From: Lactifluus volemus
Lineage: Eukaryota; Basidiomycota; Agaricomycetes; Russulales; Russulaceae
Length of the DNA stretch: 11,101 nt
NCBI GenBank assembly: GCA_022376515.1
Contig: WTXI01000618.1
Location: 1-11,101 of the forward strand
Direction of reading: 5' to 3'
Below are positions 1 through 8,100 of this stretch, piece by piece. The notes beneath the pieces are model-generated. The model searched no databases and was not told where the DNA came from. It saw only the letters and a program-made list of their open reading frames with translations. Made by a program: the position numbers and the translations under genes. Within the stretch, counting starts at the first letter, position 1, and each line of letters starts with the position of its first letter.

Positions 1-374
1 CTATCAGAGGACAAGATGTACGCAACGACGTCAGCCCAGGGACACCTCTTTGCATTCTGCGGGCTCGGGTGCGTCTAGCCCTGGAAGCGGAGCGGAAGAC
101 GGTCTTCAGACGAAGCGGCTGAGGACGACCACTGACGAGGAGATACCTTCACTGTTACTGCGCATGGGAAACGTGGGATGTCATTCTCCAGGGCTACGCA
201 GTCGACAGGCGTCGAACTCAAAGTCCTCACCGGCGCTCCAAGCTCAATCCTCGGATTCTTCAAGGCGGATATCCACCTGGAGGGTCCCCCGAGTTTTCGC
301 TAGGGCTCAGTATCAAAGGGGCTGCGCGGTTACATTCACATTCTCTGCTTAAAAGGAAGGGGAATGGGACGTAG
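1..374 (+). pseudogene. 3' end of an API5-like pseudogene (copy 1)
   Basis: This is the C-terminal coding part of an API5-like (apoptosis inhibitor 5 family) gene whose body lies left of the window. The identification rests on its match to the 3' end of copy 2 at 3317-3688, which does follow API5-like exons. Shared signatures in order are SPGSG, a basic QTKRLRTTTDEE stretch (possible nuclear localisation signal), SLLLRMG, and the terminal GLSIKGAARLHSHSLL ending in a TAG at 372-374. The first part is read in the frame starting at 50, whereas GLSIKGAA needs another frame. Copy 1 has about four extra bases near 267-275 relative to copy 2, so the reading frame is broken. The lesions differ from those of copy 2, so both copies decayed separately or carry independent errors. 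The pseudogene call is fairly firm; the family call depends on copy 2. Confidence 0.65.
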
Positions 375-1065
375 GAGGATTCGTCAGTGATTCATTCAGG
401 GTCCTACAGCGGAACGGATCTTCATCGTATACGGGACTATGTGGTATCTCTTGCTTCTTTATTCCGTGCTGTGTGCCTTCTGCTGTTTGTATATCACGAT
501 TTATTAACAATTGGTTGAGATTTTGCTTCAACCTCGCGAGCATCCCTCACAAACCAACATACGGTACATCCGCATCCACGTCCACGTGCCAAAATCCCGA
601 ATTATTCTTACCAGTGTGCGAGTCGGTTGTGCATATATCCAAAATTTAAATGCGCGACGGATAACTTACAAGCTTACCGCACTGCTTTCCGTTGGCTACT
701 ACGCACGTTTACGAATGTCATCACCCTCACAGAAAAAGTGCCGTGTAATGGAGATGGCATTGACTCCGAGTCGGATATACATCACAATCGCATTCGTGGT
801 AATCTTATTTGTTTTGGTTGAAGCTTGCTCGTGAAAGATTTCCTACCTGGAAATATTCCGATCAGCGCTACCGTGACCCACACTTAGCCGACTCTGGTCC
901 GCAATGTCCAGAATTTCCGCGCTATATCGACAAATGACCTCGATTTCCGCTCAACATCCGAAAGAACAGGCTTGTACGGTTTACGTCGGAGACAGGGAAG
1001 ACAGTTGACAAAAAAGAGTCGATGAGCATTGAGAGGTTTCCCATTTTTCGGTTCCCCACGGAACG
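375..1065. other. Non-coding flank shared by both API5 copies
   Basis: This 690-base stretch follows the stop of API5 copy 1 and is repeated after copy 2 at 3689-4275. I see no convincing gene. Short ORFs on both strands are not preserved between the copies, except one antisense block near 900-1040 whose differences mostly change amino acids, which argues against coding. A CACGTG hexamer lies at 583-588 in copy A only. It is best read as 3' untranslated and intergenic sequence carried along by the duplication. Confidence 0.6.
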
Positions 1066-1323
1066 TTATAGTAAAACGGTCTGGGTGAACGGCCCGGGGG
1101 AGCGTAGGATTGCCCTGGCCGCCGATGACGAAGGCACGTCCTTCATCGGACTCCTCTGGCCTTCCGCGGCCAATCTCTCCTCCTCGGCATCCAGAAACTC
1201 CTCCAAATCGGCAATACACTCCAACAGTTTGAGGACAATGTCAATCTTCACATTGAGGCCTGCAGCTGCAAGACACGCGTCGATGAACCGAGGAGATAGC
1301 CAACTACGATTACGCGCATGCAC
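1066..1323 (-). other. Antisense ORF in the unique spacer, identity unknown
   Basis: The minus strand is open here, and over about six more codons upstream to an in-frame stop. It encodes an acidic, helix-like peptide with segments such as FIDACLAAAGLNVKID and LLECIADLEEFLDAEEERL. Only a GTG, not an ATG, sits near the N-terminal end, so as a stand-alone gene it has no proper start. It could be one exon of a minus-strand gene or chance. It lies exactly in the sequence that is unique to the space between the two API5 copies and begins where the duplicated flank ends. I do not recognise the family. The composition (paired acidic residues, alternating leucines) is more protein-like than the usual shadow ORF, but that is weak evidence. 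Confidence 0.25.
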
Positions 1324-1607
1324 GTTGACATGTACATAGTATCACAATCGGTAGGTATGGTTGTGATGACCAGTATATAGTTTGAGGACCGTCTAGAGAT
1401 CGATCGCAGTTTGAGAGTCGATATGATCAGTCAGAGCATGCTTTAGCTCGAGGTCACTGGTACGTATCAAATCTCTTATCAGTTCTCAGGGCTTCCTCGC
1501 CTCAAAATCTTCCCGGGAAACAGACACGAAAACGGAACGGAAACTGCCGAGTTGTTTGGTCGCGCTGAGAGCGACGTTCACCGGGTAATTTAGCCTTAGA
1601 GCAGGCG
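1324..1607. other. Spacer, presumed former promoter and exon 1 of API5 copy 2
   Basis: No ORF with recognisable similarity is visible. By position it should hold the promoter and the first exon of API5 copy 2, since the first recognisable API5 segment begins at 1608 without the N-terminal residues usual for the family. A possible donor GTACGT at 1460 and an acceptor ttctcag near 1488 could mark a degenerate first intron. I cannot support a translation. Confidence 0.3.
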
Positions 1608-1912
1608 ATGAAACTTGTTCATTCTCCACACACACCTCTCAAATGCCTGGCGGCGATGAATATTGCCAACTTTTTCAAGGCGTTTCCTGACATCGAGGAA
1701 AATGCTATCAACGCTATATTTGACCTTTGTGAAGACCATCATCCAGATGTTCGTCCCTCGCCTCACGCTATCCCAAGAAACCTGATTTCCCCCTCCACGC
1801 TTCATCTCCTATATGCGAATTGAAGGATACAAAGCTATCGTTCGAATGTCATAGGAGCAGCTTATAAGGGTAGAGAGGAACGTGGACGTCTTGGTGCAGT
1901 TACTTCAGAGCG

Positions 1913-2039
1913 GTGGGTGCCACATTCTCCTAGTTTTCTTTTTGCCTTCCGACGGAAAAGAATTGCCATCTTATTCATCAACGATTCCCTCTTCCCTCCT
2001 TCTTTCCCTTTCCTTTTGTTATTTTTCCTTCTTCATCAG
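1913..2039 (+). other. Intron remnant in API5 copy 2
   Basis: The donor GTGGGT at 1913 and acceptor cttcatcag ending at 2039 enclose a strongly pyrimidine-rich 127-base intron. Removing it joins LLQS to DEPAEVAVVK in frame through a split GAT codon, as expected for API5. This intact junction shows that the pseudogene descends from a genomic, intron-bearing duplication and not from a retrocopy. Confidence 0.7.
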
Positions 2040-2940
2040 ATGAACCCGCAGAGGTTGCGGTAGTCAAGACTCCGCCTATCCAGCACCTCGAATTGGACTC
2101 CAAGATTACGCTGAGCGTTCTCTGCGATCGAATCGTCCCCCCAGACGAACCCATGGAAGGCGAGGTCAAGGTCACTTGCGCATGCTGATCGTGGCGTTCC
2201 TCGCAGAAGACGCGCGGAGGCCTTCTTACGAAGTTGCAGGGCCGAGGGAACATCTGCGCGGAGCAAGAACAAGCGCAGATAGACACCCTCCTCAAGGTGA
2301 GAGAGATCCGTCGTCCCTGATCAACTCTCTTCTGTCGCTGACGAAAGAGATACGGGGGTTTCGCGTAGGCGGTGTCCAAATTTGGTGGCGCCGACGCCTC
2401 GAATATTACATGGGTCATTTTTATGTCCCTGCCCTCCTTTAATAGTGGCCGTCCGACTCGACGCATCAACGAGCTGGTGCAAGTGTTACGTGCGCAAGCT
2501 ATGTCTTCGCTCAGGGAGGACCTCCCGCCGAGGCGGATCCCCGCGAGCCTGGGGCGGGCCCGCTTCTACCTCGAACTGTGCGACTTTGTGTGCCGCGAAA
2601 GGGCGTGTCGGACCTTGTCCAGCTCTTGCGCTTCTACTGCACATCGTCTCTCATGGGGAAAATGACGCTCGGGCGACTGTCTGAAGATACGCGATTGTTC
2701 TTCATCGTTCATCTCGCGCAAGCTCTCGCGGCTTGCAGCCACCAGAAGAGTCGAGAGTCTGCTGAACTCGCCTCGATGCGGTGTCAGGTCGTGGATGCAT
2801 TGACCGTCACCCTTCCGGTACGTTGGTCCGGGACAGCCTGCCGCTCGCCACCTCTCATTTTCCATTATTTGCGACGCAGGCTTTCGTTCGAATAGCCCCG
2901 TCAGATGCGCAAGTGTGGCGGTCGTGCGAAATATTCTTGA

Positions 2941-2971
2941 CCTTTTCTTTTTCTTTTTCTTTTCTTTTGCT
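2941..2971 (+). repeat. TTTTC microsatellite inside API5 copy 2
   Basis: A run of near-perfect pentamers (ccttttctttttctttttct and onward) interrupts the API5 reading between SCEIFLT and VQRKEE. In frame it would add about 11 phenylalanine-, serine- and leucine-rich residues that have no counterpart in the family as I know it. It is probably a slippage expansion in a gene no longer under selection. Confidence 0.7.
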
Positions 2972-3316
2972 CGGTGTCCAGAGGAAGGAAGAGTAAACAA
3001 ATTGGAACATTTCTGCTCCCCTCCACTCGGTTCTAGTAGAGATTTCTCACCTCGCTGATGAAAGGCTGACCCCAGAGTCCAAACGAGCAGGGGATCTCAG
3101 CAGTGTCAGTTCTTTTCTTTTTTGTCCTGGCCTCACTCACCAGTTGGTTGCTAGTCGTTCATCCACAGTCCCCCAACCGTCCTTGCTTCCTCTAAAACCA
3201 TTGCCGTCGCCACTCCCAATTCCAGATATCCACCTACCTGCTGACGTAATCCTGAACAAACGAAAAGCGGATGGAATCAACTGTACCGCAAGAACGGGAG
3301 GGAATGCAGAGGCCAT

Positions 3317-4275
3317 CTATCAGAGGGCAACATGCACGGCAACGACGGCAGCGCAGGGATTCGTTCTCTTTGCATTTTGCGGGCTCTGGTGCGGCTAGCC
3401 CCGGAAGCGGAGGGGAAGACGGCCTTCAGACGAAGCGGCTGAGGACGACCACCGACGAGGAGACACCATGTTACTGCGCATGGGAAATGTGCAACGTCTT
3501 TCACCAGGGCCGCGCGATCGACAGGCGTTGAACTCAAAGTCCCCACCGGCGCTTCAAGCTCAGTCCTCGGATTCGCCGAGGCATCCACCTGGAGGGTCCC
3601 CGAATTTTCGCTAGGGCTCAGTATCAAAGGCGCTGCGCGGTTGCACTCACATTCTCTGCTTGAAAGGATACAGGGGAACGGGACGTGAGAGGATTCGTTA
3701 ATGATTCGTTCAGGGTCCTACAGTGGAGCGCATCGTTATCGTATACGGGACTACGTAGTTGGCTGTCATGCACCGATTGCATTTACATCTCTTGCCCTTT
3801 TATTCCTTGCTGTGTACCTATAGTAAACCAACAATTGGTTGAGATTATCCTCATCCACCTCGTTCCAAAATCCCGAATTCAATCCTTCCCAGTGAGCGAG
3901 TCGGTTGTGCATATATCCAAATTTCAAACGCGCGACGCGAACGACTCGGACTTGAAGCTTACGAGCTTACACGTTCCGTTGGCTATTACGCATGTTTGCG
4001 AATGTCATCATCCTCACAGACAAAGTCCCCCGTAATGATCTTAGTTGCTTTTGTTGAAGCTTGTCTTGTGAAAATTTACCTCGGGAGATTTTCCGATCAG
4101 CGCTACCCACAATGTCCAGAATTTCCGCGCTATATTGACAAATGACCTAGATGTGCGCTCAACATCCGAGGGAACAGGCTTGTATAGTCTAAGTCGGAGG
4201 CCGGGAAGACAGTAGACAAAAAAATAATCGATACACCTTGAGAGGTTTCCCATTTTTCAGTTCCCCCACGGTACG
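3317..4275 (+). repeat. Direct repeat, copy B
   Basis: This is the second copy of the roughly 1-kb repeat described at 1-1065. It holds the 3' coding end of API5 copy 2 (to 3688) and the same downstream flank. Its right boundary, shortly after the agttcccccacgg block near 4271, lies about 160 bases before the first possible start codon of the NLR gene (4433). The two copies therefore sit at the ends of the API5 copy 2 unit, as expected for a tandem duplication. Confidence 0.85.
3689..4275. other. Duplicated flank after API5 copy 2, no gene seen
   Basis: This is the counterpart of 375-1065 and lacks about 45 bases around the position matching 740-830 of copy A. An open minus-strand stretch (4041-4253) overlaps a similar one in copy A, with the shared peptide SRSFV.IARKFWTL. 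The starts, ends and many residues differ, so I do not call a gene. Confidence 0.6.
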
Positions 4276-4620
4276 GTACTACTCACCACCGGCCACATCA
4301 ATAGCCGCTTTTTTTCTCACCGTTGTTTGGTTGTTTGTTCCCAATCGCGAAGCGCCCCTCACGAAACGTGGACACCTAGGTGCACATACACCAGTAGTTA
4401 TCCTCAATCTCAACTTCTCACTTCGATCTACGATGTCTCTCGCACAACCAATTCGTATGTCAAAGTCTCTCACACCCGATCTCCCCCGATGTTAACCATT
4501 ACTGCAGACCAGATCCTCAAATATCCGGAATCGGGTACATCATTTACTTCCATTTCATTTCGATATCTGCTCACAAAACTGCCTTTGATCAGCGATCAAG
4601 TCGGCGAAACACCACCGAAC
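4276..4620 (+). promoter_or_regulatory. 5' region of the NLR gene, possible extra first exon
   Basis: This is single-copy sequence between the duplicated block and the first C2 codon, with pyrimidine-rich tracts (4405-4430) but no clear TATA box. A good intron fits at 4455-4507: donor GTATGT, a gttaac branch-like site and acceptor ctgcag. With an ATG at 4433 (A at -3) the spliced frame runs without a stop into the ATG at 4621, adding 45 residues (MSLAQPI, then a Ser/Thr-rich stretch ending GETPPN). N-terminal extensions ending in a PP motif before the C2 domain are, from memory, common in this family. The longer form is therefore plausible, though a 5' UTR intron explains the same signals. 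Confidence 0.4.
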
Positions 4621-5160
4621 ATGCTCCAGCTCGAAGTGGCTAGTATGTATATATAGTGATGCTGCTCTGATAAGTACTGACCTCTTTCCTTTGTCAGTCC
4701 TTCGGGCATACAATCTCCCTCCTCTGAAATCCCTCCCCGGGAAAGAGAGACGGTTTTACGTTACTGTGACCAGCGGGGAGAAATCATGGCAGACCCGATC
4801 TATACAAAGCGTGGCTCAGCACGTCGAATGGAACGAGAAAGTCGACACATTGTGAGAAATGTGGAATTTGCGTTTCAATGTCCAACTGACTCCGGTGCAG
4901 TGCCATACAACCTCTCTCTCGTATAATGGTGTCTCTTTTTGCGAAGAGGACCATGCGGAAAGACATGCTTCTCGGGCAGGAGGAGATAATCTGTGAAGCA
5001 CGACGCGGTTCGTCTATTTCTTCGAATCCTTACTCATGCATCTTGCTGAGCGTCCTACATGTAGAGCTTGAGATTATTTTCAGAGGTGCTGATGGAGCTA
5101 GTAGAAACTCAACGAAGCCGGATACACTCTTGACGATCAACGTATCTACGAAAGCGAGTT
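4621..5160 (+). other. Segment encoding the N-terminal C2 domain
   Basis: Four small exons encode it. Intron 4643-4697 has GTATGT, CTGAC 16 bases before the acceptor, and gtcag. Intron 4852-4900 has GTGAGA, CTGAC and gtgcag. Intron 5008-5064 has GTTCGT, a CTGAG branch-like site and atgtag. The 5064 acceptor is preferred to cag at 5083 because only it keeps the frame open into [20 protein letters not shown], the final strand region. Removing these introns gives a continuous beta-rich stretch starting [19 protein letters not shown]2 domains bind membranes or proteins. Loop 1 lacks the usual aspartates, so calcium-dependent binding looks unlikely. This is inference from sequence only. Confidence 0.6.
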
Positions 5161-8100
5161 CCTCTCTAACTACGGCAGTCAATACATCGAATCCTGTAAC
5201 AACAGAGTTGGACGATTCGCTTGCTGAAGGAGGTGCTGTACGTCCTACTATCAAATTCAATTATGAAACCGGGCAACCCACGTCAGTTGCCGCGTCCCTA
5301 TCTCCTTTATTTCAGGCACACGACGTTCCAGTTCCCACTGAGGGCGACACTCATGTGAGACCGGCAGTAGGCAGCCAGGCAGAGATATCACGTACTCTTG
5401 GTCGTGCCGAGGAAGCCACGGAGGCTATGGGTACGATCAAAGCATGGAAGACGGCCATTGGTGTTATCAAGCAAGTGATGGACACTGTCGACCCAATCGC
5501 TGATGTATGGCTAACATCCTCATGGTTTTTGCGTATTCCTTGCTAAACTAACTTGTTCTGTTCAGTTGTTCCCGCATGCAAAGTTAGCATGGAAATTGCT
5601 CTCAATGATTCCTGAGGTTTGTCCCCGTGCTCTGTCGGAGGATATCCATAGTTCAACATTTGTTTTCACCTACTGTCAGACTTTGTTACTCCAATTGAAG
5701 CGTGACGACAACGTCAGGACACTACTTCAGGCGATACTGGATGGGTTTGACTTTGTGAAGAAGGCGGACGTTTTGAGGAACATGGACCCGGAGTCTACGC
5801 AACCGAAGATCCTGGATGAGATGCTGGAGTGTGTCTCGGAATGTGCCGAATTCATCATATCGTATGCGAAGGATGTACAAGTCGGTACGTCGTCTTGGCC
5901 TCTGTGGTGATTCATCATAATAAAGATTTGATTTAGGAAAGCGGACGTTGAAGAATGTCGTGCGCCAGGTTGACGGGAAGATTGACGAGTACCGCACGAA
6001 CCTTGCTCGACTACGAGATAATTTTCTCGCGGGTACCACTGTTATCGCTGGGGGTGCTGTGCTGGAACATGGTGTGTACTCCTGATGGTCTTGATCGTCG
6101 AATGGTGTATCTGATGAAGGAGACATAGAACTGGACGCAACAATCAGAGAATTGCCTTATAAAGGAGGCTGGCGATTTGGGGATGACAGGCGCTGTCTTC
6201 CAGGAACACGAGAAGACTTCTTGGACCATATCATCAACTGGGTCGAGAATCGAGAATCTCAACGCGGGCTCGTGCTCCTTGGCCAGGCCGGCACAGGAAA
6301 GTCGTCGATTGCACATGAAGTTGCCCGCCGGTTAGACAACAAGCATCTCGGCTCTTACTTTGCTTTTCTACGGAAGGAGGGCTCCAAGGACGAGGCTCAC
6401 CAGCTCTTCACAACACTTGCTCGCGATCTCTCCAATCGCTATCCTCCATTCAAACTCGCCCTCGGGAGGGTGCTCAAGAATGATCCATCTCTTTGTAGTA
6501 CTCGACACTATCATACACTTTTCGAACGCCTGCTCCTTGAACCTGTCAAGAACCTTCAACTTGGGGGTCCAATTTTGATTGTGATCGATGCGTTGGACGA
6601 GAGCGGTGACGCAACTGGCCAAAAGGGATTACACAAGTTTCTTGCTGACCATCTGTTCGAGTTGCCTTCGAACTTTCGCATCCTCATCACCTCGAGGCCG
6701 GAAAATAGAATCGAACACGTATTTGGTGATACGCTGTCCGTGCGCACCCTCTACATGGACGACCACAAACTGGCTGCCAAGACGGAGCAAGATATTCGCT
6801 TATATCTCGAGAACGAGCTCCCCTTGGATTTGTTCAAGCGACATGGTGTCAAACTCGCAAAGGCGGCGGAAGGGTTGTTTCAGTGGGCAGCCGTTGCATG
6901 CGGGCTGATAAATAATCCTCCTCCTAGCTTTGGATTTAACAGGAAAAAGGTGATACGGCGTCTGTTGGGACACTCACGAGGTCGCGATGGACGGGATCCG
7001 TTGGACCAGCTTTACAGAGAAGTCCTGGAAGGATACTTCGAACCGGTTGCAGCACGGACACTATTTCGGTCTGTGATGGGACAGCTTTTCGCTGCGATGA
7101 TGCCGCTTTCCATCCGTTCATTGACTATTCTGCGACAACATGCACCCAAGGATGATCTCGAGGATCCTGATCCAGAGGACTCTGATACAGAAGATTCTGA
7201 TCCCGAGGATTCTGATTGCGTTGCTGAGATGCTCCGTCACCTAGGATCACTGCTCAGTAACGTGACCTCATCCGACGACACCCTCCCGATCGTTCCTCTC
7301 CATACCTCATTTCGTGACTTCCTTGCCAATGAGAGGAGTGGAATATTTCATATCGACCTTGGCAGGGCTCACCGTCAGTTGGCACATTCGTGTCTTGGAT
7401 TGATGCTCAATGACCTCAAATTCAATATTTGCAGACTGGAATCGTCATACCTTGCCAACAGGGACGTACCAGATCTTGATTCTCGAATTGCCAAATACAT
7501 TCCACCTGCTCTATCATATGCGTGCGTTTTCTGGGGAGATCATTTAGAACGCCTTGGTATCGAACAGGACCTCTTTCCAAAACTTCGATTGCTATTCGAG
7601 ACAAGATTCCTTTTTTGGCTGGAAGTCCTGATCATCAAGAACGGTGTCGGTCTTGCATCACGAGCATTGGGATCTCTGAACACATGGCTGCGGTCTGATC
7701 AGCGGAAGGTAGGCGGCTCTTATCATGTTATGCCGCATGTAGTAATTATTGGGTACAGCAATCATTCCAACCAGAGGTTGAGAATCTATTCTCCTTTGTG
7801 GATGATGCGTTTGCTTTCGTGCGGTATTTCGGGATGGCAATATCAAGAAGCGTCCCGCATATATATATATCTGCTCTCCCTTTCGCGCCATCCTCTTCCC
7901 GCATCGTCGAGCGCCATCTTCACCAATTCCCCCACACATTGTTTTTGAAACAAGGACAGTTGTCTGATTGGCCAGCATTGGAAATGACGATTAAAGCACA
8001 CGACGGACCAGTCGAATCTGTCGTATTCTCTCCAGATGGGCAACAGATCGCATCAGCCTCGCGAGATCGCACGATTCGAGTGTGGGATGCTACAACAGGG

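Larger units (their letters stand above)
1..1065 (+). repeat. Direct repeat, copy A (API5 3' end plus flank)
   Basis: This is the first copy of a roughly 1-kb direct repeat; the second is 3317-4275. Anchor blocks occur in the same order in both: ctatcagagg (1 and 3317), ttcagacgaagcggctgagg (105 and 3425), the GLSIKGAA coding block, aatgtccagaatttccgcgc, and gagaggtttcccattttt near 1031 and 4240. Copy A is about 107 bases longer overall, mainly because of extra sequence around 740-830 and 885-900. Similarity stops just after the ttccccacgg block. The left edge is unknown because copy A starts at the first base of the window, so the duplication probably extends further left. Confidence 0.85.
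1608..3688 (+). pseudogene. API5-like pseudogene (copy 2)
   Basis: API5 proteins are nuclear HEAT/ARM-repeat proteins; animal API5 is anti-apoptotic. Family-type segments occur in order: HSPHTPLKCLAA, AINAIFDLCEDHHPDVR (1608-1755), IEGYKAIVRMS and NVDVLVQLLQS (1819-1912), DEPAEVAVVK and ITLSVLCDRIVPPDEPM (2040-2150), GGADASN and ELVQVLRAQAMSSLREDL (2369-2520), ARFYLELCDFVC, VQLLRFYCTS and GRLSEDTRLFF (2550-2710), SDAQVWRSCEIFL (2905-2938), VQRKEE (2976-2993), WNISAPLHSVLVEISHLADE (about 3003-3062), NKRKADG (about 3257-3277), and GLSIKGAARLHSHSLLERIQ before TGA 3686-3688. Likely introns are 1913-2039, 2297-2368 and 2818-2879. Lesions are TAG 1852-1854, TGA 2186-2188, a frameshift near 2595, a frame mismatch at 2880, TAA 2994-2996, a 4-base loss near 3470 relative to copy 1, one C lost near 3600, and a destroyed splice junction near 1750-1818. 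No intact product is possible as written. Confidence 0.8.

Noticed and set aside
884..1219. Minus-strand ORF whose peptide (SRSFV.IARKFWTL) recurs at 4041-4253
   Set aside because: The similarity follows from the duplicated DNA. Differences between the copies mostly change amino acids, the ORF ends differ, and no start or family is evident.
3105..3143. 39-base intron in API5 copy 2 (GTCAGT...ccag)
   Set aside because: It is shorter than the other introns here and the frame is open through it, so it may simply be coding. Left undecided.
1..4275. Direct repeats of about 1 kb flanking about 2.2 kb, resembling LTRs of a retrotransposon
   Set aside because: The repeats themselves encode the API5 C-terminus and the interior encodes API5 exons with introns. 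No primer-binding site, TG...CA ends, gag or pol was seen. Tandem gene duplication explains the layout.
1..4275. Repeat-induced point mutation (RIP) as the cause of the API5 decay
   Set aside because: The visible lesions are mainly indels and the copies differ by mixed changes, with no dominant C-to-T bias noticed by eye. A dinucleotide count would settle it.
7861..7874. Short AT microsatellite in exon 9
   Set aside because: It encodes the family-conserved [11 protein letters not shown] motif, so it reflects codon choice and not an expansion.
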